NCBI GenBank assembly: GCA_016779265.1
Contig: JADHNY010000025.1
Location: 1 to 41,902, forward strand
Source of the DNA: Pirellulales bacterium
Lineage (GTDB): Bacteria > Planctomycetota > Planctomycetia > Pirellulales > UBA1268
Length of the DNA: 41,902 nt
Direction of reading: 5' to 3'
The position numbers were made by a program, and so were the translations under genes. The notes under the pieces were generated by a model. The model searched no databases and had not been told where the DNA came from. It was given only the letters and a program-made list of their open reading frames with translations. Numbering within the stretch: position 1 is the stretch's first letter; the number at the start of each line of letters is the position of its first letter. Positions 23,317-32,146 of this stretch are shown piece by piece.

Positions 23317-25088
23317 CGATCTGGTTGCCAAGGTGGCCGGTGCAGCGACGGTTTGTTGAGCGGCCTGAGCGACGGCAGGCTCCCTTGATCGTGTGTCGCA
23401 CAGAGCCACGAGGGGTGCAGCGGGTTGTTGGCTGGTCCTGGGCTGCGGCACGTGTGAAGCCCAGGCAGATTCCAACTGGGAAGACGCTGGCTGAGACCCT
23501 GGCAGCTTTCACGCTGGCATTTGGAGCAGAGGTCGGCCAGATGGCCGAGGTGGATCAGGACGATCCGCAGGCCGACAGGCTCGTGCTGGAAGGGATTGCT
23601 CGTTGGTGTCGGCGGTTTTCACCAACAACAGCGCTCGAGGACGCCGAGCATCCGGAGTGTATTCATGTCGATCTTGCCGGCACGGCCGAACTGCTCGGGG
23701 GTGAGCAGACCGTTGTGCGAACCGCCGTTTGGACGCTTGCCTCACGCGGCCTCTACGCCCGTGCTGCCGTTGCTGATACGCCAGCCGCTGCCTGGGCGGC
23801 GGCCCATCACCCCACTGCTCTCTGCCCTCCCCTGAGTGCTTCCCGGAAATACAGTGCTTCCCGGAAATACAGTGGTCGCCGATGGGCGGTTGTGCCGCCG
23901 GGAATGCAGACGCAGTGGCTTGCCGAGCTGCCCGTCGCCGCCATGCGTGTGCCTGCAGAGGCGATCGCTGTTCTGGCGGAGCTGGGCGTGCTCACGATCG
24001 GGCAGCTGCTGCAGCTGCCGAGGAAGAGTGTCGCAAGCCGTCTCGGGCCGCTTACTGCGCGGAGGATCGCGGAGTTTGAAGGGCGTCGCGCCGAACCTTT
24101 GCTTGCCGTGGCCGACGACACGTTTCCACAGTCGGAGTGTCATCTCTCTTCACCGGCCTCCACACGTGAGGCGGTCGCGTGTGTTCTTGAGCCGCTCGTG
24201 GAACAGTGCCTGGCTGCTCTGGCATCTCGAGGGTTTGGAGTAACGGTTCTCCAGGTACGACTGTCGGAGGCTGTGTCTGTTTCAGCAAGACCGACGCCGA
24301 GCGTGGTTGATATCGGCCTCTTTCGGCCGAGTGTGTCTGCCCGGCATGTGGTCGATCTTGTGCAGCTGCGGCTGGCGAGGATGCGGCTGCCACGCGAGGT
24401 GGAGTCGATTGCCGTGGAGGTGGTGTCGGCAGGGGCCCTCGCAGCGAGGCAGCGGGTGCTCTTCGATGGCGTGGCGTTGTCGTCGTCACTCAAGGCGGGT
24501 GAGCAGGCGGTGCAGCTTGGTGGTCTGCTCGATCGTTTGGCGGGCCGTCTCGGTCGTATGGCTGTCTTTGAGCCACGGCCTGTTGTCGACGCACAGCCTG
24601 AGCATGCGTGGGTAGCGTCTCCACCTGAGCCAGGCAGGCAGGCATCAGCCACAGCTGCAGCGGTGGTGGCTGCCAGGCTGAGGCCTCTGTGGATGACGCC
24701 ACGGCCTATTCGCGTGGAAACAGCGTCGGTGGTGCCAGATGGGCCGCCGTTGTGGTTTTGCATCAGTGGTGTTCGGCATCGTGTCGCCGACGCCTGGGGG
24801 CCCGAGCGGATCGAAACTGCCTGGTGGCGAGGGTGTTCGATTCGTCGTGATTACTACGTCGTGGAGACAGAGTCGGGCGAACGCTGGTGGCTGTTTCGGC
24901 ATCTTGGTGAGAGCCGTGGTCGTGTCGGCTCGGCCCTGCGAGGCCCCAGGCGTTTGGCTGGCCGGTCCCAGCGTTCTGGCCACAGCGTGCACGCAGATCG
25001 TCTTCCGCAAGCGAGTCGAGCAGCTCGAGAGGGGAGTGATGGCAGCCGCGATCGTGGGGCCTGGTTTGTGCACGGGCAGTTTGCGTGA
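23301..25088 (+). CDS. imuB: ImuB, catalytically inactive Y-family polymerase-like protein
   Basis: ImuB links the error-prone polymerase to the sliding clamp in the mutasome. The 595-residue protein has the Y-family layout: an N-terminal palm (MTIWLPRWPVQRRF), IHVDLAGTAELLGGE, a helix-hairpin-helix region (AELGVLTIGQLLQLPRKSVASRLG) and a little-finger-like domain. The acidic DxD and SxDE residues of active Y polymerases are absent, as usual for ImuB. QLGGLL is a possible degenerate clamp-binding motif. The typical end, YYVVETESGERWWLFRHL then AWFVHGQFA, is split by a hydrophilic insert of about 50 residues. SASRKYSASRKYS reflects an 18-bp duplication. The ATG overlaps imuA and has AAGG 10 nt upstream. 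Confidence 0.93.
   Translation: MSRIMTIWLPRWPVQRRFVERPERRQAPLIVCRTEPRGVQRVVGWSWAAARVKPRQIPTGKTLAETLAAFTLAFGAEVGQMAEVDQDDPQADRLVLEGIARWCRRFSPTTALEDAEHPECIHVDLAGTAELLGGEQTVVRTAVWTLASRGLYARAAVADTPAAAWAAAHHPTALCPPLSASRKYSASRKYSGRRWAVVPPGMQTQWLAELPVAAMRVPAEAIAVLAELGVLTIGQLLQLPRKSVASRLGPLTARRIAEFEGRRAEPLLAVADDTFPQSECHLSSPASTREAVACVLEPLVEQCLAALASRGFGVTVLQVRLSEAVSVSARPTPSVVDIGLFRPSVSARHVVDLVQLRLARMRLPREVESIAVEVVSAGALAARQRVLFDGVALSSSLKAGEQAVQLGGLLDRLAGRLGRMAVFEPRPVVDAQPEHAWVASPPEPGRQASATAAAVVAARLRPLWMTPRPIRVETASVVPDGPPLWFCISGVRHRVADAWGPERIETAWWRGCSIRRDYYVVETESGERWWLFRHLGESRGRVGSALRGPRRLAGRSQRSGHSVHADRLPQASRAAREGSDGSRDRGAWFVHGQFA
23835..23870 (+). repeat. perfect 18-bp tandem duplication inside imuB
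   Basis: The unit AGTGCTTCCCGGAAATAC occurs at 23835-23852 and again without change at 23853-23870, encoding SASRKY twice. Being perfect and in frame, it looks recent. Confidence 0.95.
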
Positions 25089-25144
25089 CGCCCTGTGTGC
25101 TGATGAAGAACACTCTCTCCAGCCTGGTGGCTTCGACGTGGTGA

Positions 25145-28100
25145 ATGATGAAAACGGTCTCGCAATGCCTGTATGCCGAGCTGCACTGCACGAGCAACTT
25201 CTCGTTTCTCCGCGGTGGTTCTCATCCAGATGAGCTTGTGCTGCGGGCTGCTGAACTTGGCTATACCGCTTTGGCGATCACTGATCGGATGAGCCTTGCG
25301 GGGATGGTGCGAGCGCACGGTGCAGCAAAGTCTGCAGGCTTTCCGCTGATTGTGGGTGCGGTGCTGACGGTTCGGCGTGGCTGCGCAGGGCCAGCGGTTC
25401 TGCGGATGAAGCCTCCTGTTGTGAGTACTGCTGGAACATCATCGCGGCTGGAAAAGCAGCCTCGGGTAGGCAGTACTGACGACGACGCCTGTGACGAACT
25501 CGTGGTGTGGGTGCAGGATCGGGGTGGCTATGCGAACCTCTGTCGCCTGCTGACGGCAGGTCATGCTGCGGAAGGCGTGCTTGAGTATGAGCAGGTGGCT
25601 GACCATGCCGAAGGTCTGCTGGCAGGAGTGGCGTTGCGGCCGCTTGCTGAGGCAGCGCACAAGCAGGAAGGGCTCTCTGTGTCGTCTACGCGTGGTGCTG
25701 CGCTCGCCACGCTCGTCTGCTGGCAGGAGGTTTTTGGCGAACGCCTCTATGCCCTTGCGGAGGTTGCACGCGAGGGGCACGACGAGGCCCTGCTGGGCTG
25801 GTATGAGAAGGTTGGACGCAAAGCAGATGTGCCCCTGCTGGCTGCGGGTGATGTTCGCTACCACGTGCGGAGTCGGATGCCGCTGTTCGATGCCCTCTGT
25901 GCGGTGCGGCATGGCTGCACGATCGAGGAGGCACGTGGCCAGCTGCTTTCCAATGCCGAACGCCATCTGCACCCACTCGAAGCAGTCAGGGAACGTTTCG
26001 CCAGACTTCCTGGGGCCGTTGAACGTACGGCAGAGGTCGCGGCTCGGTGCTCCTTTTCACTCGATGAACTGCGGTACGAATATCCTGACGCAACCGTGCC
26101 TCCCGACCGCACGCCGAGTGAGCATCTGGCGCATCTGGCCTGGAAAGGAGCCCACAAACGCTACCCCGCAGGTGTGCCGGAAAAGGTGCGAGGGCTTCTT
26201 GAACATGAGCTGAGTCTGGTCGCAGAACTCGGCTACGAGGCCTACTTTCTGACCGTGTTTGACATCGTGCGATTCGCTCGTCGGCAGGGCATCCTCTGCC
26301 AAGGCCGCGGCTCAGCGGCCAACTCCGCCATCTGCTACTGCCTGGGTGTGACCTCTGTCGATCCGGCCCGGGCCAACCTCTTGTTTGAGCGGTTTGTCAG
26401 CCGAGAGCGGCAGGAGGCTCCCGACATCGATGTCGATTTTGAGCACCAGCGTCGCGAAGAGGTGCTGCAGTACATCTACGCGACTTATGGACGTGAACGA
26501 GCCGGGATGACGGCGGAGGTTATTCGCTACCGGCTCCGCTCTGCTGTTCGCGACATGGGGAAGGCGGTTGGGCTTTCACTTGATCGACTCGCGTCGCTGG
26601 CGGAGTGTCTTGATGTGGCGGATAGCAGCGAAGCTCTGCCCGGCCGGCTGCGTGAGGCGGGACTCGATCCTGAGGGGGAGACGGGCCGCCGTCTGCTCTG
26701 GCTCGTGAACGAGCTGATCGGCTTTCCTCGACACCTCGGTCAGCATGTGGGAGGGATGGTGATCACACGAGGGGATCTTCGCGACCTCGTGCCCATTCAG
26801 CCTGCCACCATGCCCGGCCGCACGATTGTGCAGTGGGATAAAGACGATCTCGATGAACTCGGCATTCTTAAGGTCGACTGCCTGGCCCTGGGCATGCTGA
26901 CGGCGATTCGACGAGCCTTTGATCTCATCGAACGCAGCCGAGGAACAAAACTCACGCTGGCGAGTGTTCCGGCAGAAGACCCGGCGGTGTACGAGATGAT
27001 TTCGCAGGCCGACACCGTGGGGGTGTTTCAGATCGAGAGCCGTGCCCAGATGAGCATGCTGCCAAGGCTGCGGCCTGCCTGTTTCTACGACCTCGTGATT
27101 GAAGTGGCGATCGTGCGACCAGGGCCGATTCAGGGTGATATGGTGCATCCCTATCTACGGCGACGAAATGGCGACGAGCAGGTGGAGTATCCCAGCGAAG
27201 CGATTCGTGAGGTGCTGGAGAAAACGCTCGGAGTGCCTTTGTTTCAGGAGCAAGCGATGCGGCTGGCTGTCGTGGCGGCTGGGTTCACGCCAGGCGAGGC
27301 AGATCAGCTGCGTCGAGCGATGGGCGCCTGGCGGCGGCCAGGGGTGATCGAAGCCTTTCGGCAGAAGCTGATTGCCGGGATGCTCGCTCGAGGGCTCTCG
27401 GAGCGATTCGCAGAACAGGTGTTCGGGCAGATTCGCGGCTTCGGTGAGTATGGATTTCCGGAGTCGCATGCAGCGAGCTTTGCATTGCTGGTCTACGTCT
27501 CGGCGTGGCTCAAGCATCATCATCCAGCCGCGTTCACCGCCGCACTCCTCTCCAGCCAGCCGATGGGGTTCTATGCTCCCGCTCAGCTTGTGCGGGATGC
27601 ACGGGCGCATGGCGTGAAGGTGCTACCGGCAGACGTGCAGGTCAGTGGCTGGCATGCAAGGCTGGAGGAGCAGCCCACCAGTGGCGGGCAGAGAGGCAGT
27701 GATGCCGACATCGTGGGGCCCCCTGCATTGAGGCTCGGGCTTGAGATGGTGCACGGCCTCGGTGAGGCCGCAGGGCGACGTGTTGAGCAGGCTCGGCAGC
27801 GAGGGCGGTTTACGAGTATCGAAGAACTCGCCCAGCGGGCTGCACTCGATCGAGGGAGTCTGCTGCAGCTTGCCCGTGCTGGAGCTCTCTGCTCACTGGA
27901 GACGGACCGTCGCCGGGCTGTCTGGGAGGCGATGGATGGCCTCGATCGACCTGGCAGCCTGCCGTTGTTTGAGCAGGCCCGCGATGGCCACGCCGCAGCT
28001 GAAGTGGGGCTCGTGGAAACGGATGGCGAGGGCCTTGAGCCGATGACACGCTGCGAGCGTGTGTTGGCGGACTACCGCACCTCGGGGCTCTCGCTGGAGG

Positions 28101-28465
28101 CCCATCCCGTGCATTTTCTCCGCAGGGAGCTGGCTGGCCGTGGCGTTGTGACCACTGCCGAGACGGCCAGATTGCCAGAGGGACGGCGGGTTCAGGTGGC
28201 AGGATTGGTGCTCTCTCGACAGCGTCCCTCGACAGCCAAAGGCATCGTTTTTCTGACCGTGGAAGATGAGACGGGCAGTGCCAACGTGGTGGTGCGTCCT
28301 CCCGTTTGGCAGGCAGCCGATGTGCAGGCCAGGCGGGGGGCGGTCGTCCTGGTGGAAGGCCGGATCCAGCGGCGGGGAACGGTCGTACATATTCTCGCGA
28401 CACGGCTCCGTGGTGAGCGGGGAATGTCCCCTGCCCTCCCCCGGCAGTCGCGGGATTTTTGCTAA
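25145..28465 (+). CDS. dnaE2: error-prone DNA polymerase III alpha subunit (DnaE2/ImuC)
   Basis: C-family polymerase that performs translesion synthesis with ImuA and ImuB; 1106 residues, full length. The N-terminal PHP domain starts YAELHCTSNFSFLRGGSHPDELV. The polymerase core has CQGRGSAANSAICYCLG, catalytic Asp residues in PDIDVDFEHQRREEV (about 425-431) and a third in LKVDCLALGML (about 577), and FGEYGFPESHAASFALLVY. A helix-hairpin-helix stretch (MVHGLGEAAGRRVEQA) and a C-terminal OB fold (VQVAGLVLSRQRPSTAKGIVFLTVEDETG) follow. Replicative DnaE has an additional C-terminal region that is missing here. ATG codons at 25145 and 25148 are adjacent, and neither has a strong ribosome site. It starts 56 bp after imuB and is surely in the same operon. 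Confidence 0.96.
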   Translation: MMKTVSQCLYAELHCTSNFSFLRGGSHPDELVLRAAELGYTALAITDRMSLAGMVRAHGAAKSAGFPLIVGAVLTVRRGCAGPAVLRMKPPVVSTAGTSSRLEKQPRVGSTDDDACDELVVWVQDRGGYANLCRLLTAGHAAEGVLEYEQVADHAEGLLAGVALRPLAEAAHKQEGLSVSSTRGAALATLVCWQEVFGERLYALAEVAREGHDEALLGWYEKVGRKADVPLLAAGDVRYHVRSRMPLFDALCAVRHGCTIEEARGQLLSNAERHLHPLEAVRERFARLPGAVERTAEVAARCSFSLDELRYEYPDATVPPDRTPSEHLAHLAWKGAHKRYPAGVPEKVRGLLEHELSLVAELGYEAYFLTVFDIVRFARRQGILCQGRGSAANSAICYCLGVTSVDPARANLLFERFVSRERQEAPDIDVDFEHQRREEVLQYIYATYGRERAGMTAEVIRYRLRSAVRDMGKAVGLSLDRLASLAECLDVADSSEALPGRLREAGLDPEGETGRRLLWLVNELIGFPRHLGQHVGGMVITRGDLRDLVPIQPATMPGRTIVQWDKDDLDELGILKVDCLALGMLTAIRRAFDLIERSRGTKLTLASVPAEDPAVYEMISQADTVGVFQIESRAQMSMLPRLRPACFYDLVIEVAIVRPGPIQGDMVHPYLRRRNGDEQVEYPSEAIREVLEKTLGVPLFQEQAMRLAVVAAGFTPGEADQLRRAMGAWRRPGVIEAFRQKLIAGMLARGLSERFAEQVFGQIRGFGEYGFPESHAASFALLVYVSAWLKHHHPAAFTAALLSSQPMGFYAPAQLVRDARAHGVKVLPADVQVSGWHARLEEQPTSGGQRGSDADIVGPPALRLGLEMVHGLGEAAGRRVEQARQRGRFTSIEELAQRAALDRGSLLQLARAGALCSLETDRRRAVWEAMDGLDRPGSLPLFEQARDGHAAAEVGLVETDGEGLEPMTRCERVLADYRTSGLSLEAHPVHFLRRELAGRGVVTTAETARLPEGRRVQVAGLVLSRQRPSTAKGIVFLTVEDETGSANVVVRPPVWQAADVQARRGAVVLVEGRIQRRGTVVHILATRLRGERGMSPALPRQSRDFC

Positions 28466-28487
28466 CACGTTCTGCTAAAACTCCTCC

Positions 28488-29366
28488 ATGACACTCCTCC
28501 ACACAGACCTTGGCCTTGGTCCCGTCCATCGCGGAAAAGTCCGCGATTGCTATGACCTCGGCGACCGCATGCTCATCGTGAGCACTGATCGGATCAGTGC
28601 TTTCGACTGGATTTTGCCCACGCCCATTCCAGACAAGGGGCGTGTGCTCACGGCGATCTCGTCATTCTGGTTTTCCTGGCTCGGTGTGGAGCATCATCTG
28701 ATCACGACCGATGTCGAGTCGATGGACCTGCCTGCTGCCACCAACCTGGAGCCGCTCGCTGGCCGCTCGATGTTGGTCCGCAAAGCTCGTGTCGTGCCCT
28801 TTGAGTGTGTGGTCCGCGGGTGGCTCGCAGGCAGCGGGCTCAAGGAATATCGCGAAGCTGGTACGGTCTGTGGCATCCAGCTGCCTGCTGGTCTGCGGCC
28901 TGGTGATCGGTTGCCTGAGCCGATCTTCACACCGGCCACCAAAGCCACCAGCGGTCATGATGAAAATGTGTCGTACGAGGTGATGCACGAGGCGGTGGGC
29001 CCGATTGCCGACACACTCCGTGCGCAGAGCCTCGACATCTACTGCCGCGCGGCCGAGTATGCCGCTGAGCGTGGTATTGTGCTGGCTGACACCAAGTTCG
29101 AGTTTGGGCAGGCCGACAACGGTCAGCTCATTCTTGTGGATGAGGTGCTCACCCCGGACAGTTCTCGGTTTTGGCCGCAGGAAGAGGCTGGGCACGGGCA
29201 GGTGCCCAGTTCGTTCGACAAGCAGTTTGTTCGCGACTGGCTGGAAGGAACCGACTGGGACAAGTCCAGCCCGCCACCGCCCCTCCCCGAGGAAATCGTC
29301 GCAGAAACGAGGCGGAAATACCTGGAGGCCTACCGGCGTCTGACAGGCCAAGAACTGCCTGTGTAG
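28488..29366 (+). CDS. purC: phosphoribosylaminoimidazole-succinocarboxamide synthase
   Basis: Joins aspartate to CAIR in purine biosynthesis (SAICAR synthetase). The 292-residue protein begins MTLLHTDLGLGPVHRGKVRDCYDLGD and has the family signatures STDRISAFD, VVRGWLAGSG, ADTKFEFG and DEVLTPDSSRFWP. The length is in the range of the longer PurC class. The ATG is only 22 bp after dnaE2 and has no Shine-Dalgarno; the leader is instead pyrimidine-rich (ACTCCTCC). Either it is read from the dnaE2 transcript or a promoter lies inside dnaE2. A weak TGC-TAAAAC element immediately before the ATG would give a leaderless mRNA. Confidence 0.96.
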   Translation: MTLLHTDLGLGPVHRGKVRDCYDLGDRMLIVSTDRISAFDWILPTPIPDKGRVLTAISSFWFSWLGVEHHLITTDVESMDLPAATNLEPLAGRSMLVRKARVVPFECVVRGWLAGSGLKEYREAGTVCGIQLPAGLRPGDRLPEPIFTPATKATSGHDENVSYEVMHEAVGPIADTLRAQSLDIYCRAAEYAAERGIVLADTKFEFGQADNGQLILVDEVLTPDSSRFWPQEEAGHGQVPSSFDKQFVRDWLEGTDWDKSSPPPPLPEEIVAETRRKYLEAYRRLTGQELPV

Positions 29367-29497
29367 CCGCAGGAACTGCCCGTGCTGGCGGCTGGGAGAC
29401 CTGCTCTAGGGGGGCTGCCCCAGGCCAACTAGACTCTGGGATGCGTCCCCATTCGTGTGGGACGGCCCCGGCTTCCCCGTTGCTGCACTAGAGTTTC

Positions 29498-30637
29498 ATG
29501 CTCCGTTATCTCACCGCTGGCGAATCTCACGGCCCCGCCCTTGTGGCCTTGATCGATGGTTTTCCTGCTGGGCTCACCGTCGACACGGCGGCCCTCGATC
29601 ACGAACTGGTGCGGCGTCAGGGTGGGTATGGGCGTGGTGGCCGACAACGGATCGAAACCGACTCCGCAACGTTTCTCTCTGGGCTCTGGCGGGGTGTCAC
29701 TCTGGGCAGCCCCTTGGCGCTCGAGGTGGTCAACCGCGATGCGAAGCTGGAGCGGCTGGAGGATGTCGACCGGCCACGTCCAGGTCACGCCGATCTGGCT
29801 GGAGCCGTGAAGCACCTGGGTGGGGTTCGCAGCGTGCTGGAGCGTGCCAGCGCCCGTGAAACCGCGGCCCGTGTTGCTGCCGGTGCGCTCGCGCGACAGA
29901 TGCTCGCCGTGTTTGGCATCGATGTTGCCGGCTGGGTTGTGTCGCTGGGCGATGTGGAACTTGGCGACCGCGATGGCACATTGACCGAGCTTCGGAGCCT
30001 CCGCGATCAGAGTGCTGTCTACTCGCTGCATCCGGAGCGAGACCACGAAATCAAGGACATGATCGACCGGATCGGCAAGGAGGGCGACACGGTTGGTGGT
30101 GTCGTGGAGGCTCGCGTAACCGGGCTGCCGGTTGGGCTCGGCAGCCACATCCAGTGGGATCGCAAACTTGATGGCCGCCTCGCTCAGGCTGTGATGAGTA
30201 TTCAGGCGATCAAGGGTGTGGAAATCGGCATGGGCTTTGAAACAGCCCGACGGCGTGGCTCGGAAGTCCACGACGAAATTGCCTACGACGAGTCGCTTCG
30301 TGAAACGCCGCAGCTCGGCTTTGTGCGGCCAACGAATAATGCCGGTGGACTTGAAGCGGGCATGACGAACGGCCAGCCTTTGGTGTTGCGGGCTGCAATG
30401 AAGCCGATCGCAACGCTTCGGAAGCCGCTTGGTTCGGTCAACCTGTCTACCAAGCAGCCGGAGTCGGCGGCCTATGAACGCAGTGATGTCTGTGCGGTCT
30501 CGGCCTGTAGCGTGATCGTGGAGAACGTGGTGGCATTCGAGGTGGCGGCCGCGTTTGTGGAGAAGTTTGGCGGCGACAGCATCGAGGAGATGCAGGCGCG
30601 GTATGAGCAGTTTCACGCCCTCGCCCGTCAGCGATAG
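29498..30637 (+). CDS. aroC: chorismate synthase
   Basis: Converts EPSP to chorismate, the last shikimate-pathway step, using reduced FMN as cofactor. The 379 residues match the family. Signatures include GESHGPALVALIDGFPAG at the N-terminus, RPGHADLAGAVKH, ERASARETAARVAAGALAR, and RPTNNAGGLEAGMTNGQPLVLRAAMKP split across its conserved blocks. It lies 131 bp after purC on the same strand. No strong Shine-Dalgarno precedes the ATG, but MLRYLTAGESHG is the expected start. Earlier shikimate steps are encoded about 10 kb away by aroDE. Confidence 0.97.
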   Translation: MLRYLTAGESHGPALVALIDGFPAGLTVDTAALDHELVRRQGGYGRGGRQRIETDSATFLSGLWRGVTLGSPLALEVVNRDAKLERLEDVDRPRPGHADLAGAVKHLGGVRSVLERASARETAARVAAGALARQMLAVFGIDVAGWVVSLGDVELGDRDGTLTELRSLRDQSAVYSLHPERDHEIKDMIDRIGKEGDTVGGVVEARVTGLPVGLGSHIQWDRKLDGRLAQAVMSIQAIKGVEIGMGFETARRRGSEVHDEIAYDESLRETPQLGFVRPTNNAGGLEAGMTNGQPLVLRAAMKPIATLRKPLGSVNLSTKQPESAAYERSDVCAVSACSVIVENVVAFEVAAAFVEKFGGDSIEEMQARYEQFHALARQR

Positions 30638-30721
30638 CACAAGGCGTGATGCGAACGTGTGTGGTGGTGGCGTGATGTCTGCGGAACCGCGGCTCGCGCA
30701 GGCCTCGCCGGGAGAACAGGG

Positions 30722-31996
30722 ATGTTCGTCGAGCGATCTGCTGCCAGAATTCGGCTGGTGCGAATACTCTTCGTGCTTGTCTGTCTGCTGCCGACGGTTG
30801 GCCTCGTCGGCTGGGCGGCGTATCGACGCAGCAGTCTCTCCCGAGATTCCCTGCTATCGGCCTGGTCGCGAACGCTCGGGGTCGCGGTCACTGCAGACTC
30901 GGTGGAAAACATCCGCCCGGCTGTGATGCGGTTGCGAAATGTCGCCCTCACCACAGCCACCAATCGTTTTCTCTTGGGCGTTGAGGTTGTGGAGGTTGAG
31001 ACGCGGGATCAGGGAAGCCTGGTCCGCCTCCCCTCACTCGCGATCGATCAGACTGGGGTGACGACGCTCGCACGGCTTTCGCTGGCATGGCTCACCGAGG
31101 CCGTTCGGTTTCCCGAGGGAGGCGTGATCGAAGTTGACTCGCTCACCTGGGGAGCTGCTGGCCTTCCGCAGCCGCAGGGCGGCTTCCGGATGGAGTTTGT
31201 GGTGGCCGACACCGGTCGAGCGATTCGCATCCGTCGAGAGCCGGCAGACAGTGATGAACTGCGGCTGCGGGCTGTTGCCTCGTCTGCCGGTCTGCGGCTC
31301 GAGGCTGAGCTGATCGCTGAACAGGGGCTCCCAGCCGATCTCGCGGCAGCGGTGGCTGGTTGGCTGCCGAACTTCGGAGACGCCGCGGTCATCCGTGGCA
31401 GCCTGCAGGCGACCGCCACGCCCAAGACTGAGGACGGAGGTGGCTGGCGGTGGAGTGGCGGTGGGCAAGGCGTAGTGACGGACGTTGCGCTGAGCGAGTT
31501 GGCGGAGGCCGCCGGGCAGCAGGCAAACGGTGAAGCGGTGCTGCAGATTGAAGACCTGGCGGTTGAAGACAGCCGTATTGCCGCAGCACGAATGACGCTA
31601 TCGGCGACGGAAGGTGAACTCGGCCGCGGCCTTGTCGAGCGGCTGATCACCGTCTTTGGCTGTCGTCTCGGCCCTGCCGCAGCAACGCTTGTGACAGGAG
31701 AAGCCTGGATGGCTGGTCCACCACTGGCGTTTGATGAGGCGTCATTTGCGGTCAGCCTCGACCGCTCCGGAGTCACGCTGCGTGGTGTGGGGGCTGCTGG
31801 TGACACGTTGGCGGTGCTCGGTGGTCGGGGGCTGCTTGAAACCAAGTCGACCAAGATCGGCTACGACCGGTTTGCGTGGCTGTTTGCCCCTATGATCCCC
31901 GGGGCGATCCCCGCGACCATTCCGGCCTCGCCGCGTGCAGTTGAGGTGCTTTCTCACCTGCCGGAGGTTCCCGAGGCCCCTGCGGGGCGGTTTTGA
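30722..31996 (+). CDS. membrane-anchored AsmA-like protein of unknown function
   Basis: 424 residues from the ATG at 30722, which has GGAG 7 nt upstream; the frame is open back to 30659 without support. One N-terminal helix (LVRILFVLVCLLPTVGLVGWAAY) follows a short basic cytoplasmic end, so most of the protein is periplasmic. The remainder is beta-rich with repeated short strands (RLRNVALTTATNRFLLGVEVVEVETRDQ; VIEVDSLTWGAAG; LQATATPKTEDGGGW), resembling AsmA/YdbH-type envelope proteins. This resemblance is by eye and weak. It ends with a proline-rich segment (IPGAIPATIPASPRAVEVLSHLPEVPEAP). It lies 84 bp downstream of aroC. Confidence 0.6.
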   Translation: MFVERSAARIRLVRILFVLVCLLPTVGLVGWAAYRRSSLSRDSLLSAWSRTLGVAVTADSVENIRPAVMRLRNVALTTATNRFLLGVEVVEVETRDQGSLVRLPSLAIDQTGVTTLARLSLAWLTEAVRFPEGGVIEVDSLTWGAAGLPQPQGGFRMEFVVADTGRAIRIRREPADSDELRLRAVASSAGLRLEAELIAEQGLPADLAAAVAGWLPNFGDAAVIRGSLQATATPKTEDGGGWRWSGGGQGVVTDVALSELAEAAGQQANGEAVLQIEDLAVEDSRIAAARMTLSATEGELGRGLVERLITVFGCRLGPAAATLVTGEAWMAGPPLAFDEASFAVSLDRSGVTLRGVGAAGDTLAVLGGRGLLETKSTKIGYDRFAWLFAPMIPGAIPATIPASPRAVEVLSHLPEVPEAPAGRF

Positions 31997-32003
31997 CCGG
32001 TTT

Positions 32004-32030
32004 TTGACATTCACGCAACGCGGATATGAC
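32004..32030 (+). promoter_or_regulatory. candidate promoter of the desaturase gene
   Basis: A perfect -35 hexamer TTGACA (32004-32009) is followed after 15 bp by TATGAC (32025-32030), four of six to TATAAT. The spacing is short, so confidence is limited. It lies directly after the stop of the preceding gene, and the leader would be about 110 nt. Confidence 0.35.
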
Positions 32031-32146
32031 GGGATGTGGATGGCAAATCCCGCACGATCGCGCACAGTATTGATGTGGCTGCGGCGATTGACATGTCGCG
32101 CGGCATGAAGAAACGCCTTTCGAGGATGCCTTCCGAGGACGATTGC

